The notes below the pieces were generated by a model, which saw nothing but the letters and a program-made list of their open reading frames with translations, was not told where the DNA came from and searched no databases. DNA of 64,000 bases from Roseburia sp. 1XD42-34 (GTDB taxonomy: Bacteria > Bacillota > Bacilli > Bacillales > Amphibacillaceae), in contig NZ_QWLJ01000021.1 of the NCBI RefSeq assembly GCF_009917385.1, positions 1 through 64,000 on the forward strand, read 5' to 3'. The first letter of the stretch is position 1. Each line of letters opens with the position of its first letter. Positions 52,857 to 61,133 of the stretch are shown in pieces. A program made the translations under genes and the position numbers.

Positions 52857-53660
52857 ATGTCTGATAATTTAGCAGATTGGGAGATTGTCCGCTTTCATGA
52901 CGGGGCTGCTACAAAAGAAGTAACCCCTGTGGCAGAAGAATACCCTATAACCATTATAATCAATGGTGAGGAATTCGCTACCATGGTCTGCTCCCCCGAA
53001 CATGTGGAAGAACTGATTGTTGGCTTTCTTGCCTCAGAGGGAGTTATTTTCGAATATCAAGCTATCCAGCGACTGACTGTGGATGTAGCAGCTGGGTTTG
53101 CCTACTTAGAAATCGGTAACCTACCTAATACGTACCAAGAAGATCATTCAAAACGATTTATCGGTTCGTGCTGTGGAAAAAGCCGCCAGTTTTACTTTAA
53201 AAGTGATGTGAAGACCGCTAAAACAATTATGTCCAGCTTAAATCTTTCTTGTAATCAATGTTTACAGCTTATGACACAATTGCAACAAGCATCGAATCAA
53301 TTTCGTCAAACAGGTGGCGTGCATAATGCAGCTTTGGCTACGGTTAACGAGGTGCAGCTTATTCGCACCGATATAGGTCGTCACAATGCACTTGATAAGC
53401 TGTATGGACATATGTTAATGAACAAGACTTCTGTAAGAGATAAAGTCATTGTATTTAGTGGCCGGGTCTCATCCGAAGTACTTTTAAAAGTCGCCAAAAT
53501 GCGGATAAGTATTCTTATATCCAAATCAGCTCCTACCAAACTTGCTTTAGAGCTGGCCGAAGATCTTGGCATTACGGTAATCGGCTTTGTAAGAAAAGGG
53601 GCCATGAATGTCTATACACATCACTATAGGGTTGAGGAGATAATATATGCCGAAAAGTAA
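52857..53660 (+). CDS. fdhD: FdhD sulfurtransferase for molybdoenzyme maturation
   Basis: A 267-residue FdhD protein, which passes sulfur from a cysteine desulfurase to the Mo cofactor of formate-dehydrogenase-type enzymes. The persulfide cysteine motif G-S-C-C-G-K-S is at 103-109 and further Cys lie in L-S-C-N-Q-C. The conserved T-G-G-V-H-N-A-A-L and D-I-G-R-H-N-A-L-D-K-L-Y-G motifs follow, then F-S-G-R-V-S-S-E. GGAGG precedes the ATG by 6 bases. It lies 87 bases after the molybdoenzyme gene and presumably serves it. Confidence 0.93.
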   Translation: MSDNLADWEIVRFHDGAATKEVTPVAEEYPITIIINGEEFATMVCSPEHVEELIVGFLASEGVIFEYQAIQRLTVDVAAGFAYLEIGNLPNTYQEDHSKRFIGSCCGKSRQFYFKSDVKTAKTIMSSLNLSCNQCLQLMTQLQQASNQFRQTGGVHNAALATVNEVQLIRTDIGRHNALDKLYGHMLMNKTSVRDKVIVFSGRVSSEVLLKVAKMRISILISKSAPTKLALELAEDLGITVIGFVRKGAMNVYTHHYRVEEIIYAEK

Positions 53661-53672
53661 TAGAAAAACGAG

Positions 53673-53840
53673 CTGGGCGGCAAGCCCGTTTTTAGTCGGC
53701 CTTCCTCTTACAGGCGAACCGATGACAACTTATCGCAAGGCGCATTTCTAAAGTCGCATCGTTGCTGGACTCATGCGCCGGACGTGGCGATTCAGTTCTT
53801 TCGTTATCCAAAAGCACCTCATTTTATATTTTCTTATACT
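53673..53840 (+). repeat. Dispersed repeat family A, copy A9 (left-truncated)
   Basis: Begins within the hairpin module (GGCGGCAAGCCCG, TTTTTAGTCGGCC), then CCGATGACAACTTATCG, GTTGCTGGACTCATGCGCC, GGACGTGGCGATTC and an AT-rich right end ATTTTCTTATACT. A run of T6 faces the right end on the minus strand 10 bases away. It lies between convergent fdhD and catalase genes. Confidence 0.75.
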
Positions 53841-53872
53841 ATAAATTAAAAAACCTTATACTTTCCTCTAGT

Positions 53873-53926
53873 GAAAAATAACCACCGCAGGTAACTGTCC
53901 CAAAATAGGAACAGCACACGCGGTGG
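53873..53926 (-). terminator. Terminator of the catalase gene
   Basis: On the minus strand CCACCGC (53926-53920) pairs with GCGGTGG (53888-53882), with an inner CTGTTCC/GGGACAG stem, followed by TTATTTTTC. Confidence 0.8.
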
Positions 53927-53938
53927 ATTTTTTACGCT

Positions 53939-55984
53939 TTAGAAATGAACTACTCTATCCCAAAAGCGATGGGTTGCAATTGCCTCACTAAAGGCTTCTA
54001 CAAAATGGTTAACAGCTGACTCCAAAATAACTCCTTTCGCCTGTGTCATACCGCTATCTCCCAATAAAGCAGCTCCGTCATTAGAGGCACCTATTGGCTT
54101 AAAATGACAAAATGCTTCCTTAATAAAGTAGGTAGCCCGTTGAGAAAATTTCTCACTCATTTGTCTACTTCCGGCAACATAAACAGCGTCAAAAAGAACG
54201 GAGTCAGCTGTTAAGAAGCACTCGCCGACCTCTATTGTCTGACCATCTGCTCCAGCAATCTCTCCACGCTTATTCGCAACTACTACTGGGCGAATTCGTT
54301 GTTTTACTAATCGATCTATCACAGAAATTACTTCTTCGGTATGGAAACCCTCATCTAAAAGAACAGCTACATTTCTCGTTGCCGCTGTTTTAACCGTGTT
54401 TTCTTGGCTGAGAGCAGGCGAAACTTTACTTACTGGCGACCCGCCTTCCTTTGGAGCGGTCACACCGATATTAGCGGCAATTTCTTGTACCATCTCTAAA
54501 CTAACATGGGCAAACATATTTACGACTTGTTGTTGCACTTCTTTACTTTCTACCTTTCCTAATTCAAAACTAAAGGCGTCTATAATATGTTGTTTTTCTA
54601 TCTCACTCATACTATTCCAAAACAGAGTGGCTTGAGAAAAATGATCCTTGAAGCTTTCACTTCTTGCACGTATCTTTTTGCCATCAACTTTTTCCTGATA
54701 ATGCTCATATCCGCCTTCTTCAGGAGCAGCTGGTTCTGGCGTGTTATTCGTTAAGCCGTTTTTATGATAACTAACTTGCCCTACATTAATCGTATGCCTA
54801 CCGTAACCATCCCGTTGATTATTATGAAACGGACAAACGGGGCGATTAATTGGTAGTTCATGAAAATTAGGACCTCCGAGCCGAATTAATTGCGTGTCGG
54901 TATACGAGAACAATCGTCCTTGTAATAAAGGATCATTCGTAAAATCAATTCCTGGAACTACATGACCGGGGTGAAACGCAACTTGCTCCGTTTCTGCAAA
55001 CACATTGTCTACATTTCGATTTAAGGTCATTTTGCCAATTATCTTTACCGGAACCTCTTCTTCTGGCCAAAGTTTGGTTGGGTCAAGGATATCATAGTCA
55101 AATGAATCCGCCTCTTCTTCAGCAATTAATTGTACACCTAGTTCAAATTCAGGATAATCGCCTCTTTCAATAGCTTCATACAAATCTTGACGGTGAAAGT
55201 CTGGGTTTTTCCCATTTATTTTCTGCGCCTCATCCCAAACCGTCGAATGAACTCCTAATGTCGGTTTCCAATGAAATTTAACGAAGGTTGCCTCACCCTT
55301 ATCATTTACCAAGCGAAATGTATGCACACCAAAGCCTTCCATCATACGAAAGCTACGTGGAATCGCTCGATCTGACATTTGCCACATTACCATATGTGCG
55401 GTTTCTTGATTATTGGCTACAAAATCCCAGAAGGTATCATGGGCGGATGCAGCTTGGGGGATGCCGTTATGCGGTTCGGGTTTAACAGCATGAATGAAAT
55501 CTGGAAACTTGATTGCATCTTGTATAAAAAACACCGGAATATTATTGCCGACCAGATCGTAATTTCCCTCCTGCGTATAAAATTTCGTAGCAAAGCCCCT
55601 GACATCACGAGCTAGTTCCCCAGATCCTTTTGAACCAGCAACAGTGGAAAATCTTACAAAAACAGGTGTCTGTTTCCCTTTTTCTTTTAAGAAATCAGCT
55701 TTTGTATATGATTCCATTGATTCATATACTTCAAAAACACCATGTGCTGCATAGCCCCTTGCATGGACGACCCGTTCAGGGATTCGTTCATGATCAAAAT
55801 GGGTCATTTTCTCACGGAAATGAAAATCTTCCATGATCGTTGGACCGCGTACTCCGGCTTTTAATGAAAATTCATCCTCCGATACTTTTAGTCCCTGATT
55901 GGTGGTCAGCTTTTTTCCTTTATCATCAACACGATAAGCGTCTAATTGTTCCTGCTTTGATTGATTATGTTTATGGTCTGACAT
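53939..55984 (-). CDS. katE: Large-subunit clade II haem catalase (KatE type)
   Basis: A 681-residue catalase with the haem core (about 25-500) and the extra C-terminal DJ-1/PfpI-like flavodoxin-fold domain (about 530-680) of clade II enzymes. The distal His lies in [12 protein letters not shown], the distal Asn in [10 protein letters not shown], and the proximal Tyr in [14 protein letters not shown]. It converts H2O2 to water and O2; in Bacilli such catalases are often sigma-B or sporulation controlled, but no clear sigma-B site was found. GGAGGAGGGACATAAGC precedes ATG. Confidence 0.95.
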   Translation of the reverse strand: MSDHKHNQSKQEQLDAYRVDDKGKKLTTNQGLKVSEDEFSLKAGVRGPTIMEDFHFREKMTHFDHERIPERVVHARGYAAHGVFEVYESMESYTKADFLKEKGKQTPVFVRFSTVAGSKGSGELARDVRGFATKFYTQEGNYDLVGNNIPVFFIQDAIKFPDFIHAVKPEPHNGIPQAASAHDTFWDFVANNQETAHMVMWQMSDRAIPRSFRMMEGFGVHTFRLVNDKGEATFVKFHWKPTLGVHSTVWDEAQKINGKNPDFHRQDLYEAIERGDYPEFELGVQLIAEEEADSFDYDILDPTKLWPEEEVPVKIIGKMTLNRNVDNVFAETEQVAFHPGHVVPGIDFTNDPLLQGRLFSYTDTQLIRLGGPNFHELPINRPVCPFHNNQRDGYGRHTINVGQVSYHKNGLTNNTPEPAAPEEGGYEHYQEKVDGKKIRARSESFKDHFSQATLFWNSMSEIEKQHIIDAFSFELGKVESKEVQQQVVNMFAHVSLEMVQEIAANIGVTAPKEGGSPVSKVSPALSQENTVKTAATRNVAVLLDEGFHTEEVISVIDRLVKQRIRPVVVANKRGEIAGADGQTIEVGECFLTADSVLFDAVYVAGSRQMSEKFSQRATYFIKEAFCHFKPIGASNDGAALLGDSGMTQAKGVILESAVNHFVEAFSEAIATHRFWDRVVHF

Positions 55985-56145
55985 GCTTATGTCCCTCCTC
56001 CAATCGTTTTATATATATGCTTATAGAGGGCCTGTTCCCTTATAAAAAACAAATGAAACAAGAAATATTACTTGGTCATGTTATAGTAGACATCATTAGT
56101 GGTATACAGTCAGTGAATGTTAGAATTCTTTAAAAGAAGTCTTTA

Positions 56146-56180
56146 TATACGATAAACTTGATTTTCGGGTTTATCGTATA
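56146..56180. promoter_or_regulatory. Perfect 12-bp-arm inverted repeat
   Basis: TATACGATAAAC (56146-56157) and GTTTATCGTATA (56169-56180) with an 11-base loop, in the 330-base gap between catalase and yuxK. A half copy GCGATAAACC follows at about 56211. There is no U-run, so an operator or leader structure is more likely than a terminator. Confidence 0.45.
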
Positions 56181-56314
56181 AGAAACTACAGCATTCACCA
56201 TAAAGATATAGCGATAAACCAAGTTTTTCTAATAAACAGAGCAAGTCATCATCTTTTCTTGTTTTGAAACAAATGGTTTACAAACTAGATCCATAGAAAG
56301 GGGGTCGACGTACG

Positions 56315-56704
56315 ATGAGCAAAATCATTCTCTTTGACGGTGTCTGTCATTTCTGTGATCAAAGCGTACAATTTATTTTACAACGCGATAAACAAGAACA
56401 GTTTTTATTCGCTTCCTTACAAGGCGATGCTGGTCAGAAATTGGTACAAAAATATAACATCCCTAATGATTTAAGCAGTTTAATATTGATTGATAACAGT
56501 AAGTACTACAGTAAATCAACAGCTGCACTACGTATTTGCAAAGAGTTATCAGGAGGTTGGAAATTCCTATATGCATTTATTGTTCTGCCTAAGCCCATTC
56601 GCGACTTCTTTTACGACCGCATTGCTAATAACCGCTATCGTTGGTTTGGAAAAAAAGATAGCTGCGAACTTCCACCCCCACATGTTAGAAAACGATTTTT
56701 ATAG
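56315..56704 (+). CDS. DCC-family thiol-disulfide oxidoreductase-like protein (YuxK)
   Basis: A 129-residue protein of the DUF393/DCC family. The name-giving motif is D-G-V-C-H-F-C (C11, C14) near the N-terminus, with a later F-Y-D-R-I-A-N-N-R-Y-R-W-F-G-K segment. Such proteins have a thioredoxin-like fold and a presumed redox role; substrates are unknown. The length matches B. subtilis YuxK. AAAGGGGG lies before ATG. Single gene. Confidence 0.88.
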   Translation: MSKIILFDGVCHFCDQSVQFILQRDKQEQFLFASLQGDAGQKLVQKYNIPNDLSSLILIDNSKYYSKSTAALRICKELSGGWKFLYAFIVLPKPIRDFFYDRIANNRYRWFGKKDSCELPPPHVRKRFL

Positions 56705-56934
56705 TAAAGCAGTCAATCATTTCACAAGCATGTAACTACCATGTGTGCATGACGTTCGAATTATTTAGTTTGAAAATTTATAATTGAATTGCTTGCCTGT
56801 AAAAATTCCATTACAATATACGTAACGTTCCATTAAAGGGGAGGCGGGTCCTTTGCATTATATTATGGTGTATACATCCTAAATTGAATTCTTTTTAAAT
56901 AGCAAAGTTTAAAAAGAATTCAGGAGGATTTAAA

Positions 56935-57960
56935 ATGAATAAACAAAACAAAGGGTACCACTTAGAAAAAGTGCAAAAGGAACTGCAATTTTCAGGGTCA
57001 TTTTATGCTCGAAAAGGCAACGAAACCTTGCAAGGAAGCAATGGCTTTCGAAATGATGCAGAAAAAATAAATAACCAATTAAACACTAGGTTTGCGATTG
57101 CTTCAGGCAGTAAACTATTCACATCCATTGCTATTTGCAAATTAGTGGAGACTGGTGAAATTTCCTTTACGTCTAGATTAAAGGACTGTCTTGATATTGA
57201 TTTCCCACATGTTGATGACCAAGTAACGATTCATCATTTGCTAACGCATATATCAGGAATTCCTGACTATTTCAATGAAGATACAATGGATGATTATGAA
57301 GCACTTTGGCATTCTCAACCGATGTACCACATTCGTACACCTAAAGATTTTTTACCTTTATTTCAGCATGAACCAATGCAAGCCACTGTTAATAGTTCAT
57401 TTCAATATAATAATTCTGGGTATATATTACTCGGTCTCATTGTTGAACAGATTGCTACATGTAGGTTTTCTACTTACATCGAGGAACAGATTTTTCATAA
57501 GGCTGGTATGAAAAAATCCGGGTACTTTGAATTAGACCGCTTACCGGAAAACACGGCTCTTGGCTACATAGAGGATCCAGTAGGAACTTGGAAAACAAAT
57601 ATTTATTCCTTACCAGCAAAAGGCGGGCCAGATGGTGGAGCTTATGTAACAGCAGAAGATATGGTTTTATGTTGGCAAGCTTTGACAAACTATCAACTTT
57701 TGTCGAAAGAGATGACGCAATTATTTTTAAAACCACGTGAGGTCGTTAGCGCGGAACAAAATATATACTATGGTTACTGTGGCTATATGGAATTAGATAA
57801 TCAAAAGGAAATAGTTAAGTATATTCAGATAGGGTATGACCCAGGAGTAAATTTCCGTGCTGTTCATTATCCCACCACAAAAGCTTCTGTTGTAGTTTGC
57901 TCCAACACATCAGAAGGAGCCTATGAACTTCTGAAAGAAATTGAGAACATGTTAACGTAA
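56935..57960 (+). CDS. Serine hydrolase of the beta-lactamase/penicillin-binding-protein-like (class C fold) family
   Basis: A 341-residue protein without a signal peptide. Catalytic S57-x-x-K60 lies in A-I-A-S-G-S-K-L-F-T, the second motif Y-N-N in F-Q-Y-N-N-S-G-Y-I-L-L-G (about 157), and the helix 2 context is H-L-L-T-H-I-S-G-I-P-D-Y. Family members include esterases, D-peptidases and lactamases; cytosolic location and lack of an export signal argue against a classical beta-lactamase. GGAGG is 9 bases before ATG. It ends in a hairpin terminator. Confidence 0.85.
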   Translation: MNKQNKGYHLEKVQKELQFSGSFYARKGNETLQGSNGFRNDAEKINNQLNTRFAIASGSKLFTSIAICKLVETGEISFTSRLKDCLDIDFPHVDDQVTIHHLLTHISGIPDYFNEDTMDDYEALWHSQPMYHIRTPKDFLPLFQHEPMQATVNSSFQYNNSGYILLGLIVEQIATCRFSTYIEEQIFHKAGMKKSGYFELDRLPENTALGYIEDPVGTWKTNIYSLPAKGGPDGGAYVTAEDMVLCWQALTNYQLLSKEMTQLFLKPREVVSAEQNIYYGYCGYMELDNQKEIVKYIQIGYDPGVNFRAVHYPTTKASVVVCSNTSEGAYELLKEIENMLT

Positions 57961-57967
57961 TTATTTA

Positions 57968-58005
57968 AGAAGGTGGGCAGGCACAGAACCTGCCTTCTCT
58001 TTATT
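57968..58005 (+). terminator. Terminator of the serine hydrolase gene
   Basis: GGCAGG (57976-57981) pairs with CCTGCC (57989-57994), extended by AGAA/TTCT around a bulge, followed by CTTTATT. Confidence 0.7.
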
Positions 58006-58018
58006 CTAAAGCAAAACA

Positions 58019-58048
58019 AAGGAGCTAAGCTTTTTGCTTAGGCTCCTT
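58019..58048 (-). terminator. Terminator of the rlmN gene
   Basis: On the minus strand AAGGAGCCTAAGC (58048-58036) pairs with GCTTAGCTCCTT (58030-58019) around A5, then TGTTTTG. Confidence 0.8.
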
Positions 58049-58051
58049 CGT

Positions 58052-59119
58052 TTATTTTGCCGTTTCTTTTTTAATTTGTTTACTCCTTAACTGTCCACAG
58101 GCAGCATCAATGTCCGCACCGTTTTCCCAGCGTACGCCACAATGAATACCTTGTCCCTTCAACGTTTCAAAAAACATTTGAATCGTTTCTGAATCACTGC
58201 GTTGATAATGACTATGCTCATCTACTGGGTTGTAAGGAATTAAATTAACATATGCTAACTTACGATGGTCACGTAATAATTCTGCCAGTTGCAAAGCTTC
58301 TTCCTTATGGTCATTCACATCTTTTAACATAATATATTCGTACGTGATCCGGCGATTTGTTTTTTCCAAATAGTAATCCACAGACTTCATGAGTTTTTCG
58401 ATTGGAAATGCCTTATTGATCTTCATAATGCTCCGCCGTAATTCATTATTTGGTGCATGAAGGGAGATAGCTAAATTTACTTGTACGCCTGTATCAGCAA
58501 ATTTATAAATTTTATGCGCCAGCCCACTAGTGGACACGGTAATATGTCTTGCACCAATATTTAATCCCCGATCATCATTTACTACGTAGATGAAATTCAT
58601 TAAATGGGTAAAGTTATCCAATGGCTCACCAATTCCCATCACGACAATATGGCTCACTCTTTCTTCTTTACCTTGTGTATCAAGATGCTTTTGCACCATC
58701 ATAATCTGCTCAACAATTTCACCACTTGTTAAATCACGGCTTTTACTTAATAATCCACTCGCACAAAAGCTACACCCGATATTACAGCCAACCTGAGTCG
58801 TAACACAAACGGATAAACCGTAATTAAACCGCATTAGTACTGTTTCAATTAAATTACCATCTGCTAGGCGAAACAAAAATTTAATGGTGCCATCTTTCGA
58901 TTCCTGCTTCACTTCTTCTTCCAACGTTCCAAGTACAAAGTGCTCTTCCAATAGCGCGATGGTCTGTTTATTCACATTTTTCATATCAGAAAATTGGTGT
59001 ATTCGTTTCTTATATAACCAATTCCAAACCTGATCGACGCGAAAACGTTGCTGTCCATGCTCTATTAACCAATTTTTCAACTGTTCGTATGTTAATCCAT
59101 AAATGGATGATTTACTCAT
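58052..59119 (-). CDS. rlmN: RlmN-type dual-specificity 23S rRNA A2503/tRNA A37 C2-methyltransferase
   Basis: A 355-residue radical-SAM methyltransferase. The Fe-S/SAM motif C112-x3-C116-x2-C119 (CNIGCSFC), [13 protein letters not shown] and the mechanistic Cys341 in D-A-A-C-G-Q-L are all present. RlmN methylates A2503 of 23S rRNA; the related Cfr resistance enzyme has M-G-M-G-E-A and a different C-terminus, so RlmN is favoured. It is a stand-alone gene, away from prpC/prkC where Bacillus rlmN usually sits, and differs noticeably from B. subtilis RlmN (A-S-G-L-L-S-K-S-R for A-S-T-L-G-G-L-K-R), so it may be a second paralogue. Confidence 0.88.
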   Translation of the reverse strand: MSKSSIYGLTYEQLKNWLIEHGQQRFRVDQVWNWLYKKRIHQFSDMKNVNKQTIALLEEHFVLGTLEEEVKQESKDGTIKFLFRLADGNLIETVLMRFNYGLSVCVTTQVGCNIGCSFCASGLLSKSRDLTSGEIVEQIMMVQKHLDTQGKEERVSHIVVMGIGEPLDNFTHLMNFIYVVNDDRGLNIGARHITVSTSGLAHKIYKFADTGVQVNLAISLHAPNNELRRSIMKINKAFPIEKLMKSVDYYLEKTNRRITYEYIMLKDVNDHKEEALQLAELLRDHRKLAYVNLIPYNPVDEHSHYQRSDSETIQMFFETLKGQGIHCGVRWENGADIDAACGQLRSKQIKKETAK

Positions 59120-59180
59120 GCATTTACCCTCATTTCTAGATAATCTAGTTGCCAGAGTGATCCATATTCCGTTTATTCTG

Positions 59181-59357
59181 CCTAGAAGATGCTGTAAGTC
59201 TCCTGCTTCAAGAGTTGGAAAAAATTACAACAACCCCAAACGGGAATAGCAAGCACGTAAATGACCGATTCATTCAGGGGTACTTAGGTCATCTCTTTTG
59301 CCGTACTAACAATCAGGAGGTGGTGAAAAAAATTCCTACTAATTGAAGGTTCGCTTT
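59181..59357 (-). repeat. Dispersed repeat family B, copy B3 (reverse)
   Basis: Read on the minus strand it starts AAAGCGAACCTTC, forms the family hairpin AATTAGTAGG (59344-59335) with CCTCCTGATT (59320-59311), then GTTAG, ATGACCTAA and CATTTACGTG, and ends GACTTACAGCATCTT. The order equals that of B1. Bases 59358-59628 hold no gene that I can support. Confidence 0.65.
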
Positions 59358-59628
59358 ATAAAATATTGATTCACCATATTATCTTACTTCATGAAAGGAG
59401 TTGTTGCAAATCCATACGTTTTTGCTTCTAACGATATTTCGGATCTGTAACTTGAAACGAGGGTAAAAGCACATATAATCATTGCTTTGTTTCTGACAAT
59501 ACGCAAGTTCTTATTCATTCTACGCAAGGTAGGAAGAGGTCCTTCCCATTGTACTTATTTTTTATCATCAAAGGTAGAAATCACTGAAATTGGGTCGCAT
59601 ATTAAACGGTGTTCTACCTTTGTAAAGT

Positions 59629-61119
59629 CTAATAAGGTAACGTTGTTGTCCCCATCAGATAACGATCGCATTCTCTTGCTACACCACGCCCTTCATTAAT
59701 AGCCCAAACAATAAGGCTTTGTCCACGGCGCATGTCTCCTGCTGCAAAAACACCTTCTACATTTGTCCGGTAGTCATTATATTCTGCTGCCACCGTTGAT
59801 TTTTCTGTCGTTTCAACACCTATTTGTTCTAACAGTCCCTGCTCTGGACCTCGAAAACCTATAGCAATAAGAACTAAATCCGCCGGCCAAACTTTTTCGG
59901 TTCCTGGAATTTCTTCGCGAATTTTATTTCCGTCTGCACCATAGCGGAGCTTCACAGCAATCGTATGAACTTCTTTCACATGACCTTTGGCATCACCGAC
60001 AAATTTCTTCGTCATTACCGCATAAGCTCTTGGATCATTACCAAGCACACTAGCCGCCTCCTTGTGCCCATATTCTACACGGTGGATTTTCGGATATTGC
60101 GGCCATGGATTTGTTTCGCTATCACGTGCGAGACCCTTTTTATCATAAATATCGAATTGTGTAAGGCTTCTGCAATTATGCCGTACGGCCGTTGCCAAAC
60201 AATCCGTCCCTGTATCGCCACCTCCAATAACGATGACATTTTTATTACGTGCAGAAATATAATTTCCATCCTGTAAATTGGAATCTAGCAAGCTTTTCGT
60301 ATTGGCATGCAGAAACTCCATCGCCCAATGAATACCTTTAAGGTTACTTCCTTCTACTTGAATATTCCTGTGTACCGTGGCGCCACCGCAAAGGATGGTT
60401 GCATCGAATTCACTTTTTAATTCCTCATACGTCAGGTCTTTACCTATCTCCGTATTGGTAACAAATGTGATCCCCTCTTGCTTTAAAATATTTACACGGC
60501 GCATCACAATTTCATAAGACAGCTTCATTTCTGGAATCCCATACGTTAACAGACCACCAACCCGATCGTTTCGCTCAAATACAGTAACAAGATGTCCTGC
60601 TTTGTTTAACTGTGCAGCAGCCGCTAAACCCGCGGGACCAGAACCAACAACCGCGACTTTTTTTCCCGTCCGCTCAGTTGGTGGCTGGGGTACTACCCAG
60701 CCTTCTCCAAACCCTTTTTCAATAATCGAACGCTCCACAGTGCGAATTGCAACGGGAGGCTCATTAATCCCCAATACACAGGCTCCTTCACAGGGGGCTG
60801 GACAAGCAATACCAGTAAATTCGGGGAAATTATTTTGTTCATGCTCCCGTTCCAAGGCTTCCTTCCACTTTCCTTCGTAAACAAGCTCGTTCCATTCAGG
60901 AATCAGATGATATACAGGGCACCCGGAAGTAACGCCATTTATTTCCATACCGAAGTGGCATGTTGGTACACCACAATCCATACAACGAGCCCCTTGTATT
61001 TGAATCTCTGTTTCAGTTAATGGAAGGGTATAATCCAACCAATCCTTCGTTCGTTCTTTTGGATCCCGCTCACGTCTCGTTTGTCTTCTATATTCCATAA
61101 ATCCAGTCCGTTTTCCCAT
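59629..61119 (-). CDS. gltB: Glutamate synthase small (NADPH) subunit
   Basis: A 496-residue flavoprotein that passes electrons from NADPH to the large subunit in ammonia assimilation. The N-terminal Fe-S cysteines lie in [11 protein letters not shown] and [10 protein letters not shown]; the FAD site is [15 protein letters not shown] (about 147) and the NADPH site [13 protein letters not shown] 61119 has GAGGAGG 6 bases upstream; a GTG 15 bases earlier would swallow that site. It follows gltA by 14 bases in the same operon. Bacillus naming is used (gltD in E. coli). Confidence 0.93.
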   Translation of the reverse strand: MGKRTGFMEYRRQTRRERDPKERTKDWLDYTLPLTETEIQIQGARCMDCGVPTCHFGMEINGVTSGCPVYHLIPEWNELVYEGKWKEALEREHEQNNFPEFTGIACPAPCEGACVLGINEPPVAIRTVERSIIEKGFGEGWVVPQPPTERTGKKVAVVGSGPAGLAAAAQLNKAGHLVTVFERNDRVGGLLTYGIPEMKLSYEIVMRRVNILKQEGITFVTNTEIGKDLTYEELKSEFDATILCGGATVHRNIQVEGSNLKGIHWAMEFLHANTKSLLDSNLQDGNYISARNKNVIVIGGGDTGTDCLATAVRHNCRSLTQFDIYDKKGLARDSETNPWPQYPKIHRVEYGHKEAASVLGNDPRAYAVMTKKFVGDAKGHVKEVHTIAVKLRYGADGNKIREEIPGTEKVWPADLVLIAIGFRGPEQGLLEQIGVETTEKSTVAAEYNDYRTNVEGVFAAGDMRRGQSLIVWAINEGRGVARECDRYLMGTTTLPY

Positions 61120-61133
61120 CAAAAACCTCCTCA

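Noticed and set aside
55985..56145. PerR box upstream of the catalase gene
   Set aside because: No TTATAATnATTATAA-like sequence was found near the start; AT-rich strings alone are not sufficient.
56935..57960. True secreted beta-lactamase
   Set aside because: No signal peptide and the motif spacing fits the broad class C-fold esterase/peptidase family.
58052..59119. Cfr-type antibiotic resistance methyltransferase
   Set aside because: Motifs M-G-I-G-E-P and the overall N-terminal layout are RlmN-like; Cfr-specific residues are missing.
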